Shown here: positions 45,879-55,602 of the stretch, in pieces
Layout of the letters: each line of letters opens with the position of its first letter
How positions within the stretch are numbered: position 1 is the stretch's first letter
NCBI RefSeq assembly: GCF_002902575.1
Contig: NZ_PPRD01000014.1
Span: forward strand, 1 to 64,000
Direction: 5' to 3'
Length of the DNA stretch: 64,000 nt
Source of the DNA: Staphylococcus croceilyticus
Lineage (GTDB): Bacteria > Bacillota > Bacilli > Staphylococcales > Staphylococcaceae
Notes under the pieces: generated by a model
What the model saw: the letters and a program-made list of their open reading frames with translations, nothing else
What the model was told of the DNA's origin: nothing
Database searches by the model: none
Translations under genes and position numbers: made by a program

Positions 45879-46133
45879 ATGGCATTTGATATTATTAAAT
45901 GGATTATATTAATCTTAATTATTATAGTAACAATTGGCGTTATTTTTGGATTAATATGGGGCTCAATATTTGAAGAACGTGCCTATGATAAACGTTCTAA
46001 AAAAGAAAAAAAGAAAAACTTAGACAAGAACTTAGCCATGGCTAAAGGTCATACAGATGATGAAGAAACATATGATGATTCAAAAAATGTTTCAACTAAA
46101 AAGGAAAAACTCAAAGACAATAAATATAAATAA
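45879..46133 (+). CDS. Small single-pass membrane protein, unknown function
   Basis: An 84-residue protein with one N-terminal TM helix at about residues 7-28 (IIKWIILILIIIVTIGVIFGL), then a highly charged Lys/Asp/Glu tail probably in the cytoplasm. The ATG at 45879 follows GAAGGTGAG. It forms its own unit, between the ssaA terminator and a strong terminator. I do not recognise a named family. Confidence 0.72.
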   Translation: MAFDIIKWIILILIIIVTIGVIFGLIWGSIFEERAYDKRSKKEKKKNLDKNLAMAKGHTDDEETYDDSKNVSTKKEKLKDNKYK

Positions 46134-46139
46134 ATTGAG

Positions 46140-46186
46140 TACCCTTGAAAGCAAAAGCAACATGTTTACTTTCAAGGGTATTTTTA
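46140..46186 (+). terminator. Terminator after the 84-residue protein gene
   Basis: TACCCTTGAAAG (46140-46151) pairs perfectly with CTTTCAAGGGTA (46169-46180), followed by TTTTTATTT. Confidence 0.92.
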
Positions 46187-46187
46187 T

Positions 46188-46220
46188 TTGACTATATAAT
46201 TGATAATCATTATCATTTAA
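46188..46220 (+). promoter_or_regulatory. Promoter overlapped by a Fur box, upstream of the Dcu transporter gene
   Basis: TTGACT (46188-46193), 17 bases, then TATCAT (46211-46216) form a promoter. The spacer and -10 are covered by TTGATAATCATTATCATTT, with the perfect 6-1-6 core GATAAT-C-ATTATC at 46202-46214. This is a strong match to the Fur operator and would shut the promoter when iron is plentiful. Confidence 0.75.
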
Positions 46221-46335
46221 AATAAAGTTAATTTTTAAAAATTAGTATAGTTATATACGTTTGGCATATTAAAGTGTTAAAATAAGTATGTTAAAAAAAT
46301 CACAATAATTTTCAGAAAAGTTAGGAGCTTTCATC

Positions 46336-47628
46336 ATGCTACTATTTGTAGTAGAAATTATCATCATGATATTGGCCATATTATTAGGGCTTAGAACAGC
46401 TGGGGCTTTAGGGTGTGGTATCTTCGCCATCGTCGCGCAACTTATCATGATATTTGGATTTCAATTACCTCCGGGGTCAGCGCCCGTTACTGCAGTATTA
46501 ATCATCTTATCTATTGGTATCGCTGGTGGTACCTTACAAGCTACAGGAGGCATAGACTATCTTGTCTATCTCGCTTCAAAAATTATCGAACGATTTCCTA
46601 GATCAATTATCTTTATCGCCCCTATTATTGTCTTTTTATTTGTATTTGGCGTAGGAACGGCGAATATTGCTTTATCATTAGAACCAATTATTGCTAAAAC
46701 GGCAGTTAAAGCGAACATACAACCTAAACGCCCATTGACGGCTTCAGTGCTGACAGCGAATTTAGCATTATTATGTAGTCCTGCAGCTTCTGCGACAGCA
46801 TACATTATTTCAGTTATGGCAGGGCATGGTATTTCAATGGGCAAATATTTAAGTATTGTGCTACCAACCGCTATTATTACGATGTTACTGTTAAGTGTTT
46901 TTTGTACCTTTGTAGGACGTAAAACGACAGTAACTGAAAGTGAAATTGCACATACACCTGACGTTGAGGTGGCGCCTTCATTTTCAAAAAAAGTAAAAAT
47001 TGGTGTCGTAGCGTTCTTATTATGTGTCGCAGGAATTCTGACATTTGGTATCTTTCCAGATTTAATGCCTACTTTCAAAGTTGATGGCAAAGAAGTAGCG
47101 CTCACAATGACTGAAATTGTGCAATTCTTCATGTATTTAAGTGTAGCAGTTAACTTATTGCTACAAAAAATTAATACAAGCGATATTCTATCTTCTAATA
47201 TTACACAATCAGCTATCGGTGCACTCTTCGCCGTGTTAGGACCAGGATGGCTAGGGGCAACTATCTTTAATGCGCCTGAAAATTTAAAAATTATTAGAGA
47301 TGACATCGGCAAAACAATACAATCTGTACCATGGTTAGTGATTATCTTAGTAGCTGTGGTCGCGATGATTGTTATTTCACAAACGGCTACTGCTTCAATT
47401 ATGGTACCGATTGTGATGAGCATGGGTATTCCACCAATGTACTTCGTGGCAATGGTTCAAACATTGAATGTTAACTTTGTTATTCCAGCGCAACCGACGA
47501 TACTCTTTGCGGTGAGCTTAGATGAGACAGGACGAACACGACCGACGAGTTTCATCATTCCAGGCTTCTTCGCGATTAGCGTTTCAGTCATTGTCGGATT
47601 TACGCTTAAAATGATATTAGGATATTAA
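46336..47628 (+). CDS. C4-dicarboxylate transporter, DcuA/DcuB family
   Basis: A 430-residue membrane protein with about ten to twelve TM helices, resembling anaerobic C4-dicarboxylate exchangers: ILLGLRTAGALGCGIFAIVA at the N-terminus, GVGTANIALSLEPIIAKTAV, KRPLTASVLTANLALLCSPAASATA, and the C-terminal LNVNFVIPAQPTILFAVSLD. It would exchange fumarate, malate, aspartate or succinate. The ATG follows GTTAGGAGC. The Fur box at its promoter ties it to iron supply, which is unusual for this family. Confidence 0.85.
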   Translation: MLLFVVEIIIMILAILLGLRTAGALGCGIFAIVAQLIMIFGFQLPPGSAPVTAVLIILSIGIAGGTLQATGGIDYLVYLASKIIERFPRSIIFIAPIIVFLFVFGVGTANIALSLEPIIAKTAVKANIQPKRPLTASVLTANLALLCSPAASATAYIISVMAGHGISMGKYLSIVLPTAIITMLLLSVFCTFVGRKTTVTESEIAHTPDVEVAPSFSKKVKIGVVAFLLCVAGILTFGIFPDLMPTFKVDGKEVALTMTEIVQFFMYLSVAVNLLLQKINTSDILSSNITQSAIGALFAVLGPGWLGATIFNAPENLKIIRDDIGKTIQSVPWLVIILVAVVAMIVISQTATASIMVPIVMSMGIPPMYFVAMVQTLNVNFVIPAQPTILFAVSLDETGRTRPTSFIIPGFFAISVSVIVGFTLKMILGY

Positions 47629-47634
47629 ACTTTT

Positions 47635-47682
47635 AAGGCTATTGAGTTCTTATTTAAGAGTAAGGACTTGATAGTCTTTTTT
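47635..47682 (+). terminator. Terminator of the Dcu transporter gene
   Basis: The segment from 47635 (AAGGCTATTGAGTTCTTA) pairs with 47661-47678 (TAAGGACTTGATAGTCTT) with some G-T pairs, followed by TTTT. Confidence 0.8.
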
Positions 47683-47770
47683 GATTGAAAATAAATTGTT
47701 TTATAAAAAATGAAAATAAATATAAATGCATATATATGTTATAAATATTCATTTTTAATATACTATAAAA

Positions 47771-47800
47771 TTTGTTAAATACGTTTAGTTTAAATTTAAC
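47771..47800. promoter_or_regulatory. Candidate CudC operator upstream of cudT
   Basis: TTTGTTAAAT and AATTTAAC face each other across 13 bases in the cudT leader. The same half-sites, GTTAAAT and ATTTAAC, occur before betB. The sequence is AT-rich, so this is tentative. Confidence 0.35.
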
Positions 47801-47969
47801 ACTATTGTTGTGGCGATTTAGGGAGCTTATAAATATATTATAAATATATAATTATTCAAAAAATAAAATCGATTAATTTGAATGGAATTTGCATTTTTAT
47901 TTAATATTAGATATCGTCAAAATATATAATACCCATAAAATCTGCAAAATATATAGAGGAGGAGCATCA

Positions 47970-49592
47970 TTGAAAAAAGAGAAAATTATGGATTGGCCCA
48001 CTTTCATAGGGACGGTGATTGTACTATTATTCGCTGTTATACCGATGATGGTATTTCCTAATGCAAGTGAAAAGGTAATTACTGATATTAATAGTGCAAT
48101 TTCAAATTCGATCGGTTCCGTTTACTTATTCATGGGCTTAGCTATACTATTCTTTGTACTATATATCGCATTTGGAAGATACGGAAATGTAACACTTGGA
48201 AAAGCAACAGATAAACCAGAATTTAATAACTTTAGTTGGGCTTCAATGTTATTTTGTGCTGGTATTGGTTCAGATATTTTATATTGGGGCGTTATAGAGT
48301 GGGCGTTCTATTACCAAGTTCCACCGAATGGCGCAAAAGGAATGACAGATGAAGCTCTTACATATGCAACACAATACGGCATGTTCCACTGGGGACCAAT
48401 TGCCTGGGCAATATATGTTTTACCAGCCTTACCAATCGGTTATTTAGTATTCGTAAAAAAACAACCTGTTTATAAAATTAGTCAGGCATGTCGTCCAGTA
48501 TTAAAAGGTCAAACAGATAAATTTGTAGGTAAGTTAGTAGATATTTTATTTATCTTCGGCTTACTTGGCGGGGCAGCAACATCATTAGCCCTAGGTGTAC
48601 CTATGATTTCAGCCGGTATTGAAAGACTTACAGGTATTGATGGAGAAAATATGGTCATGCGATCAATTATTTTACTAACAATTACAGTCATCTTTGCTAT
48701 TAGTTCTTATACTGGTTTGAAAAAAGGGATTCAAAAATTAAGTGACGTAAACGTATGGCTATCGTTCTTATTATTAGCCTTCGTATTTATCGTAGGACCA
48801 ACTATTTTTATTATGGAAACGACTATTACTAGTTTCGGTAATATGATAAGAGACTTTTTCCATATGGCAACATGGATGGAACCATTTGGTGGAATAAAAG
48901 GGCGTAAAGAAACGCACTTCCCACAAGATTGGACAATATTCTATTGGTCATGGTGGTTAGTATATGCACCATTTATAGGTTTATTCATCGCTCGTATTTC
49001 AAAAGGTCGTCGTCTTAAAGAAGTCATTTTAGGCACAATTATCTATGGTACTTTAGGTTGTCTATTATTCTTTGGTATCTTCGGTAACTATGCTGTTTAT
49101 TTACAAATTTCAGGGCAATTTGATGTGATTAGCTTCTTAAATGCGCATAGTACAGAAGCTACAATTATAGAAGTTATGCATCAATTACCATTCCCTACAT
49201 TAATCATTGTTTTATTCTTAATATCAGCATTCTTATTCTTAGCGACTACATTTGATTCTGGTTCATATATTTTAGCTGCCGCATCTCAAAAGAAAGTGAT
49301 TGGAGAACCATTAAAAGCAAATCGTTTATTCTGGGCATTTGCTTTATGCTTATTACCATTCTCATTAATGTTAGTAGGTGGGGAGCGTGCACTTGAAGTT
49401 TTAAAAACGGCATCTATTTTAGCAAGTGTGCCATTAATAGTGATATTTATCTTTATGATGATATCCTTTATTATCACGTTAAATAGAGATAGGATTAAAC
49501 TCGAAACGCGTGCTGATAAACATAAAGAAATTGAACGTCGTTCTTTAAGGATTGTTCAAGTTAAAGAGAAACCAGAAGACGACAATTTATAA
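47970..49592 (+). CDS. cudT: Choline transporter CudT (BCCT family)
   Basis: Sodium- or proton-coupled choline carrier feeding the BetA/BetB pathway. The 540-residue protein has twelve TM helices and BCCT blocks FSWASMLFCAGIGSDILYWGV, WAFYYQVPP, the tryptophan-rich FYWSWWLVYAPFIGLFIARISKGR near residue 320, and SAFLFLATTFDSGSY. The start was set to the TTG at 47970 after GAGGAGG; the longer frame from 47889 has no ribosome site. It converges with cudC across a shared terminator. Confidence 0.92.
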   Translation: MKKEKIMDWPTFIGTVIVLLFAVIPMMVFPNASEKVITDINSAISNSIGSVYLFMGLAILFFVLYIAFGRYGNVTLGKATDKPEFNNFSWASMLFCAGIGSDILYWGVIEWAFYYQVPPNGAKGMTDEALTYATQYGMFHWGPIAWAIYVLPALPIGYLVFVKKQPVYKISQACRPVLKGQTDKFVGKLVDILFIFGLLGGAATSLALGVPMISAGIERLTGIDGENMVMRSIILLTITVIFAISSYTGLKKGIQKLSDVNVWLSFLLLAFVFIVGPTIFIMETTITSFGNMIRDFFHMATWMEPFGGIKGRKETHFPQDWTIFYWSWWLVYAPFIGLFIARISKGRRLKEVILGTIIYGTLGCLLFFGIFGNYAVYLQISGQFDVISFLNAHSTEATIIEVMHQLPFPTLIIVLFLISAFLFLATTFDSGSYILAAASQKKVIGEPLKANRLFWAFALCLLPFSLMLVGGERALEVLKTASILASVPLIVIFIFMMISFIITLNRDRIKLETRADKHKEIERRSLRIVQVKEKPEDDNL

Positions 49593-49600
49593 CATAAAAT

Positions 49601-49637
49601 AAGCTAGAGGATTTTAACATCCTCTAGCTTTTATTTT
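49601..49637. terminator. Bidirectional terminator between cudT and cudC
   Basis: AAGCTAGAGGAT (49601-49612) pairs perfectly with ATCCTCTAGCTT (49619-49630), with T-rich sequence after it on the + strand. It overlaps the last bases of cudC. Confidence 0.9.
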
Positions 49638-50185
49638 TCTTCATCTTCTGGTATAGGGTAATGTTCAAAGATTTGGCCGCTTTCAATTGCATTACTTAAA
49701 TTTTCTAACCATTTACAATATTGTTTTGTATGGTTAAGTTGTGCTTGAATTTTATCAACTTCTGCTTTTGCTTCATCATCTAAATTTTCGTTTTGTAATG
49801 TTTCTTGAAGAAGGGCTTCTGCTTTATTTACTGCTTCTAGATTAGTATCGACTTCGCGTTCCCATTTTTGAGTAAAGAAATTACGAAAGAAATTAAAAAA
49901 GTTTTTTTCAGCAATAAAATGTTGTTTTCGACTACCACGAGTAAATTGTTGTTTAACAATATCAAACTCTTGTAGTTTTTTAACACCCGAACTCATACTT
50001 GGTTTACTCATTTGTAATTGTTCACGCATTTCATCTAGCGTCATACTTCCTTCAAAAACCATAGTGCCATATAAGTTACCTACACTTCTGTTTGTACCGT
50101 ACAAGTCCATGGTTTCACCAATTGAATTAATTACTAAATCTTTTGCCTCTTCAATTTTTTGATCATAATTTTTAGAACGTGCCAT
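49631..50185 (-). CDS. cudC: Choline-responsive repressor CudC (GbsR family)
   Basis: A 184-residue GbsR/MarR-type regulator. The winged helix lies near residues 45-100 (YGTMVFEGSMTLDEMREQLQMSKPSMSSGVKKL), followed by a helical C-terminal part for dimerisation and choline sensing. Relatives repress choline-oxidation genes and are released by choline. It is divergent from betB; the 263-base gap contains a palindrome likely to be its operator. GGGAGGTG precedes the start on the reverse strand. Confidence 0.9.
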   Translation of the reverse strand: MARSKNYDQKIEEAKDLVINSIGETMDLYGTNRSVGNLYGTMVFEGSMTLDEMREQLQMSKPSMSSGVKKLQEFDIVKQQFTRGSRKQHFIAEKNFFNFFRNFFTQKWEREVDTNLEAVNKAEALLQETLQNENLDDEAKAEVDKIQAQLNHTKQYCKWLENLSNAIESGQIFEHYPIPEDEEK

Positions 50186-50409
50186 GTTTGCACCTCCCTT
50201 ATTGCATATTAAATATTACGAAAATAAATTAATATTTACGCCCATTTTTTAAGTCTCAATTATTATAAAGTGTTTTATAAAAAGTTTCAAAATTGCATTA
50301 CTATTATTAGCATTTTTTGTACTTCATTTTCAAGAAAAGTAAGAAAATGATGATAATAAGAACGTTTGCAAGGGTATAAAATATATGCTAGGATAAATTT
50401 GTAAAATTC

Positions 50410-50427
50410 GTTAAATAAAAATTTAAC
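50410..50427. promoter_or_regulatory. Candidate CudC operator upstream of betB
   Basis: Inverted repeat GTTAAAT-AAAA-ATTTAAC, extended by near-symmetric bases on both sides, 22-39 bases before the betB ATG. It resembles the half-sites found upstream of cudT. Confidence 0.45.
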
Positions 50428-50448
50428 AAACTTAACGGAGGTCGTTTG

Positions 50449-51939
50449 ATGGAACTTGTAAGTAAATTGTCTAATCGTCAATATATAGATGGTGAATGGG
50501 TAGAAAGTTCAAATAAAAATACGAGAGATATTATCAATCCGTATAACCAAGAAGTTATTTTTACTGTTTCTGAAGGCACTGCTGAAGACACTGAACAAGC
50601 AATTTTAGCAGCGCGTCGTGCTTTTGAAGATGGCGAATGGTCATTAGAAACAAGTGAAGTCAGAGGTAAAAAAGTTAGAGCGATTGCAGATAAAATCACT
50701 GAAAATCGTGATGAATTAGCAAAATTAGAAACATTAGATACTGGTAAAACATTAGAAGAATCTTATGCAGATATGGATGACATTGCGAATGTATTTACGT
50801 ATTTCGCAGGGTTAGCAGATAAAGATGGCGGCGAAATCATTAATACGCCAATCCCAAATTCTGAAAGTAAAGTATTAAAAGAGCCAGTAGGTGTAGTAAC
50901 TCAAATTACGCCATGGAATTATCCGTTACTACAAGCGTCATGGAAGATTGCGCCAGCGCTAGCAACAGGTTGTTCTTTAGTTATGAAACCAAGTGAGATT
51001 ACGCCATTAACTACAATCCGCGTGTTCGAATTAATGGAAGAAGTAGGTTTCCCTAAAGGCGTTATCAACTTAGTGCTAAGCAGTGGTGAAGAAGTTGGCG
51101 ATACCCTATCAGGTCATGAAGAAGTGGACTTAGTTTCATTTACAGGCGGTATTGAAACAGGTAAACACATTATGAAGAATGCTGCTAATAACGTCACTAA
51201 TATCGCATTAGAACTTGGTGGTAAAAATCCAAATATCATTTTTGATGACGCGGATTTTGAATTAGCAGTAGACCAAGCATTAAATGGTGGTTATTTCCAT
51301 GCCGGCCAAGTTTGTTCAGCAGGTTCACGTATTTTAGTGCATAACGATATTAAAGATGACTTTGAAAAGGCCTTAATTGAACGTGTTGGAAAAATTAAAC
51401 TAGGTAACGGTTTTGACGATGATACTGAAATGGGTCCAGTCATTTCAACTGAGCACCGCAATAAAATTGAAAAATACATGGACATTGCTAAAGAAGAAGG
51501 CGCAACAATTGCAATCGGCGGTAAACGTCCTGATAGAGACGACTTAAAAGATGGTTTATTCTTTGAACCAACAGTGATTACTAATTGCGATACATCAATG
51601 CGTATTGTACAAGAAGAAGTATTTGGTCCAGTTGTTACTGTTGAAGGTTTCAATAGTGAAGAAGAAGCGATTAAATTAGCAAATGATTCTATTTATGGCT
51701 TAGCTGGGGCTGTCTTTTCAAAAGATTTAGGAAAAGCGCAACGAGTGGCTAATAAACTTAAATTAGGTACAGTATGGATTAATGATTTCCATCCTTACTT
51801 TGCACAAGCACCATGGGGTGGTTATAAACAATCAGGTATTGGTCGTGAATTAGGTAAAGAAGGTTTAGAAGAATACTTAGTAACTAAACATATCTTAACT
51901 AATACCAATCCAGAGCCGGTAAATTTCTTCAGCAAGTAA
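50449..51939 (+). CDS. betB: Betaine-aldehyde dehydrogenase
   Basis: NAD(P)-dependent oxidation of betaine aldehyde to glycine betaine. The 496-residue aldehyde dehydrogenase shows ITPWNYPLLQASWKIAPALA, FTGGIETG, the general base Glu in LELGGKNP, and the catalytic Cys in FHAGQVCSAGSR. The ATG at 50449 follows GGAGGT; the TTG just before it is less likely. It precedes betA, the previous step of the pathway, and makes the osmoprotectant from choline imported by CudT. Confidence 0.95.
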   Translation: MELVSKLSNRQYIDGEWVESSNKNTRDIINPYNQEVIFTVSEGTAEDTEQAILAARRAFEDGEWSLETSEVRGKKVRAIADKITENRDELAKLETLDTGKTLEESYADMDDIANVFTYFAGLADKDGGEIINTPIPNSESKVLKEPVGVVTQITPWNYPLLQASWKIAPALATGCSLVMKPSEITPLTTIRVFELMEEVGFPKGVINLVLSSGEEVGDTLSGHEEVDLVSFTGGIETGKHIMKNAANNVTNIALELGGKNPNIIFDDADFELAVDQALNGGYFHAGQVCSAGSRILVHNDIKDDFEKALIERVGKIKLGNGFDDDTEMGPVISTEHRNKIEKYMDIAKEEGATIAIGGKRPDRDDLKDGLFFEPTVITNCDTSMRIVQEEVFGPVVTVEGFNSEEEAIKLANDSIYGLAGAVFSKDLGKAQRVANKLKLGTVWINDFHPYFAQAPWGGYKQSGIGRELGKEGLEEYLVTKHILTNTNPEPVNFFSK

Positions 51940-51953
51940 AGCTAAATAAAGTT

Positions 51954-51996
51954 ATGGGGGCCGTAGAAATTGTAATATCATGCGGTCCCATTTATT
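51954..51996 (+). terminator. Hairpin between betB and betA, possible partial terminator
   Basis: ATGGGGGCCG (51954-51963) pairs with CGGTCCCAT (51983-51991) with one bulge, followed by TTATTT. The weak T run suggests partial readthrough into betA. Confidence 0.5.
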
Positions 51997-52071
51997 TGAA
52001 CAAAGTAGAGTAACGTATCGAACTTAAATTCAATGTAGATAAAAAGAACAATTTTTTAAGGGAGGACGAAG

Positions 52072-53784
52072 ATGACTATGAGTAAAAATAAATCTTATGA
52101 TTACGTAATTATTGGAGGAGGCAGTGCTGGTTCAGTGCTAGGTAACCGTTTGACAGAAGACAAGGATAAAGATGTGCTTGTATTAGAAGCGGGCCGTAGT
52201 GATTATCCTTGGGACTTATTTATTCAAATGCCAGCAGCATTAATGTTCCCTTCAGGTAATCGTTTTTATGACTGGATTTATGAAACTGAAGAAGAGCCAC
52301 ATATGGGACGTAAAGTAGACCATGCACGTGGTAAAGTGCTTGGTGGTTCAAGTTCTATCAATGGTATGATTTATCAACGAGGTAATCCAATGGATTATGA
52401 AGGTTGGGCAGAGCCAGAAGGTATGGAAACATGGGACTTTGCACATTGCTTACCCTATTTTAAACGTTTAGAAAAAACATATGGTGCTGCACCGTATGAT
52501 AGATATAGAGGCCATCAAGGACCTATCAAATTAAAAAGAGGACCTGCGACTAACCCATTATTTAAATCATTCTTTGATGCAGGTGTAGAAGCAGGATATC
52601 ATAAAACAAAAGACGTAAATGGCTATAGACAAGAAGGGTTTGGACCATTTGACAGTCAAGTACATAATGGTCGTCGCGTCTCTGCTTCTAGAGCTTACTT
52701 ACATCCGGCGATGAAGCGCAAAAATTTAACAGTGAAAACACGTGCCTTTGTTACTGAAATTCACTTTGATGGTAATAAAGCAACGGGTGTCACATTCAAA
52801 CGTAATGGTAAATATCATACTGTTGATGCTGGAGAAGTTATCTTATCAGGTGGTGCCTTCAATACACCTCAATTATTACAATTATCAGGTATTGGTGATG
52901 CTGAGTTCTTAAAATCTAAAGGAATCGAACCTCGTATGCACTTACCTGGTGTAGGGGAAAACTTTGAAGATCACTTAGAAGTTTATATTCAACATAAATG
53001 TAAACAACCAGTTTCTTTACAACCTAGTTTAGATTTAAAACGTATGCCTTGGATTGGTTTACAATGGATATTTGCACGTAAAGGTGCGGCAGCTTCTAAC
53101 CACTTTGAAGGTGGGGCATTTGTAAGATCAAATGATCAAGTTGATTATCCAAACTTAATGTTCCATTTCTTACCAATTGCTGTAAGATATGATGGTCAAA
53201 AAGCACCTGTAGCCCATGGGTATCAAGTGCACGTTGGACCAATGTATTCTAACTCAAGAGGTAGCTTGAAGATTAAATCAAAAGACCCATTTGAAAAACC
53301 AAGTATTGTGTTTAATTATCTTTCAACTAAAGAAGATGAACAAGAATGGGTTGAAGCGATTAGAGTAGCGCGTAATATCTTATCTCAAAAAGCAATGGAT
53401 CCATATAATGGTGGCGAAATTTCACCAGGACCATCTGTTCAAACTGATGAAGAAATATTAGATTGGGTACGTAAAGATGGTGAAACAGCTTTACACCCTT
53501 CATGTAGTGCGAAAATGGGCCCTGCTTCAGATCCAATGTCAGTAGTAGATCCACTAACAATGAAAGTACATGGTATGGAAAACTTACGTGTGGTTGATGC
53601 CTCAGCTATGCCTAGAACAACAAATGGTAACATTCATGCGCCAGTACTTATGCTAGCTGAAAAAGCAGCAGACATTATTCGTGGTAGAGAACCATTAGAA
53701 CCACAATATGTAGATTATTATAAACATGGTGTTAGCGATGAAAAAGCAGGCGCAATGGAATTTGATCCATATTATAAACACTAA
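52072..53784 (+). CDS. betA: Choline dehydrogenase
   Basis: FAD-dependent oxidation of choline to betaine aldehyde at the membrane. The 570-residue GMC oxidoreductase has the N-terminal [15 protein letters not shown], the [19 protein letters not shown] signature, [17 protein letters not shown], and catalytic His residues in [10 protein letters not shown] and [24 protein letters not shown] precedes the ATG at 52072; a second ATG six bases on is also possible. Confidence 0.95.
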   Translation: MTMSKNKSYDYVIIGGGSAGSVLGNRLTEDKDKDVLVLEAGRSDYPWDLFIQMPAALMFPSGNRFYDWIYETEEEPHMGRKVDHARGKVLGGSSSINGMIYQRGNPMDYEGWAEPEGMETWDFAHCLPYFKRLEKTYGAAPYDRYRGHQGPIKLKRGPATNPLFKSFFDAGVEAGYHKTKDVNGYRQEGFGPFDSQVHNGRRVSASRAYLHPAMKRKNLTVKTRAFVTEIHFDGNKATGVTFKRNGKYHTVDAGEVILSGGAFNTPQLLQLSGIGDAEFLKSKGIEPRMHLPGVGENFEDHLEVYIQHKCKQPVSLQPSLDLKRMPWIGLQWIFARKGAAASNHFEGGAFVRSNDQVDYPNLMFHFLPIAVRYDGQKAPVAHGYQVHVGPMYSNSRGSLKIKSKDPFEKPSIVFNYLSTKEDEQEWVEAIRVARNILSQKAMDPYNGGEISPGPSVQTDEEILDWVRKDGETALHPSCSAKMGPASDPMSVVDPLTMKVHGMENLRVVDASAMPRTTNGNIHAPVLMLAEKAADIIRGREPLEPQYVDYYKHGVSDEKAGAMEFDPYYKH

Positions 53785-53799
53785 ATAATTTTTAAAGAG

Positions 53800-53955
53800 G
53801 CTGGGACATAAATACTATAATGATGCTATTTTGCAAATTCGCAGTAGCTGACTGAACTGAGAAGGCGCTTAAATCAAGCTTTTCTCAGTTCTAGTCATCC
53901 TTGCGGGGGTGGAACAACGAATTTAAAAAAATTCTGTTCCACTCCCTTTTTAATT
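53800..53955 (+). repeat. Structured intergenic repeat ending in a terminator, after betA
   Basis: Starts with GAGGCTGGGACATAAAT, has an ACTGAGAA / TTTTCTCAGT stem in the middle, and ends in a long hairpin: GGGTGGAACA-x2-GAATTT pairs with AAATTC-TGTTCCACTCCC (about 53907-53952), followed by TTTTT. I associate this type of sequence with dispersed intergenic repeats of staphylococci. The last hairpin should act as the betA terminator. Confidence 0.7.
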
Positions 53956-54037
53956 AGGAATGCTATGTCAAATCGTGCAACAACATTTTTATTTTTTAAA
54001 GGCATATAATGAAGGAAAAAGAAGGAGTGGACGAGAG

Positions 54038-55216
54038 ATGACAAAAGATTTAGTGAAACGACTACAAGATAAAGAAGAACGTATGATTGAAATTCGTCGT
54101 CATTTACATGAACATCCAGAACTTTCATTTAAAGAAGAAGAAACGCCTAAATATATTGCTGATTTCTATAAAGATAAAGATTGTAAGGTAGAAACGAATG
54201 TAGGTGAAAATGGTGTGAAAGTCACGATTGATAGTGGCGAACCAGGGAAAACGATCGCTATTCGTGCCGACTTTGATGCACTTCCTATTCAAGAAGATAC
54301 AGGCTTATCTTTCGCATCTAAAAATGATGGTGTCATGCATGCGTGTGGTCACGATGCTCATACTGCGTACATGCTTATTTTGGCAGAAACTTTAATTGAA
54401 ATGAAAGACCAGTTTAAAGGTAAAGTCATTGTTATTCACCAACCTGCAGAAGAAATGCCTCCTGGTGGTGCGAAAGGCATGATTGAAGATGGCGTTTTAG
54501 AAGGTGTAGACCATGTACTAGGTACGCATGTCATGACAAATATGGAACCTGGTAAAGTGTATTATCGCCCAGAGAACGTTCAAACAGGTCGTTCATATTT
54601 CAAATTAACAGTGCAAGGTGAAGGTGGTCATGGTTCCTCTCCTCATACAGCGAACGATGCGATTGTAGCAGGTGCTAACTTTGTAACAACTGCTCAAACT
54701 GTAGTTTCACGTCGTCTTAATCCTTTTGAAACTGGCGTAGTCACAATTGGTTCTTTTGATGGAAAAGGGCAATTCAATGTAATTAAAGATAAAATTGTAC
54801 TTGAAGGTGACGTCCGTGCACTTACAGATGCTACACGTGACCGTATTGAAGAAGAACTTAAACGTTTAGTTGAAGGACTTGAAGCAACGTTTAGTGTTAA
54901 GTGTGACTTTGAATTTAGTAAAGACTATCCAGCATTATATAATGATCCAGAGTTTACTGAATATGTAGCGAAAACAATTGAAAATGCAGACTTAGCAGAT
55001 GTTAAAGGTGTCGAAGAATGTGAAGCACAGCCACCATCTGAAGACTTTGCGTTTTATGCGAAAGAATTACCAAGTACATTTATTTATTCAGGTGCAGCAC
55101 CACAAGACGGTAAAGCTTATCCACATCATCACCCTAAATTTAGAATTGATGAATCATCTATGCTTGTGGCAGCAGAAGCGGTAGGCGCAGTTGTGTTAGA
55201 TTACTTAAATTCATAG
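54038..55216 (+). CDS. M20D-family amidohydrolase (N-acyl-amino-acid amidohydrolase type)
   Basis: A 392-residue metal-dependent hydrolase. Blocks are RRHLHEHPELSF, IRADFDALPI, the metal ligands in MHACGHDAH, HQPAEE and the C-terminal PHHHPKFRID, plus GGHGSSPH in the lid domain. M20D enzymes deacylate N-acyl amino acids or related amides. The ATG at 54038 follows GGAGTGG; the longer frame from 53960 runs into the repeat. Neighbouring genes do not reveal the substrate. Confidence 0.88.
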   Translation: MTKDLVKRLQDKEERMIEIRRHLHEHPELSFKEEETPKYIADFYKDKDCKVETNVGENGVKVTIDSGEPGKTIAIRADFDALPIQEDTGLSFASKNDGVMHACGHDAHTAYMLILAETLIEMKDQFKGKVIVIHQPAEEMPPGGAKGMIEDGVLEGVDHVLGTHVMTNMEPGKVYYRPENVQTGRSYFKLTVQGEGGHGSSPHTANDAIVAGANFVTTAQTVVSRRLNPFETGVVTIGSFDGKGQFNVIKDKIVLEGDVRALTDATRDRIEEELKRLVEGLEATFSVKCDFEFSKDYPALYNDPEFTEYVAKTIENADLADVKGVEECEAQPPSEDFAFYAKELPSTFIYSGAAPQDGKAYPHHHPKFRIDESSMLVAAEAVGAVVLDYLNS

Positions 55217-55337
55217 GTAAGTGCAGAATAATGACTTCTAATCTACACTTTCGGTAAAACTGTCTCTCTCGCACCTCTAGTTTTAAGGATATTGTTCATG
55301 ATAGTATAAATATATATTGGAATACTGGGGTGAGATA

Positions 55338-55553
55338 ATGAGTTTTTATGATTTTATGCAAGGATTTGTGGACGACCAGACCCCGTTAGGTGAACTTGCA
55401 CATTGGATTAATGAAGATCAGTCATTTCCAAAGCAAGAACGTCTCTCAGATAATATATTAGATTATTTTATAAACTTTCCGACTTTAGATCATGAATTTT
55501 TGGAAATTGTAAAACGCTCAATTTCTTTATATGAACAACAAGGTCGAAGCTAG
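55338..55553 (+). CDS. YozE/UPF0346-like small protein
   Basis: A 71-residue protein beginning MSFYDFMQGFVDDQTPLGEL and continuing with SFPKQ and an acidic helix, similar to the YozE SAM-like fold family of Firmicutes. Function is unknown. The ATG at 55338 follows GGGGTGAG; an ATG at 55317 lies before that site. It is followed by the heme monooxygenase-like gene. Confidence 0.75.
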   Translation: MSFYDFMQGFVDDQTPLGELAHWINEDQSFPKQERLSDNILDYFINFPTLDHEFLEIVKRSISLYEQQGRS

Positions 55554-55602
55554 AAAGATATTAAAAACTGAATACTAGTTTAGAAATGAAGGAATAACAG
55601 AC

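Noticed and set aside
46566-47423. 285-codon reverse-strand ORF across the Dcu transporter gene
   Set aside because: It is antisense to a clear transporter, has no ribosome site, and its sequence is a mirror of hydrophobic codons.
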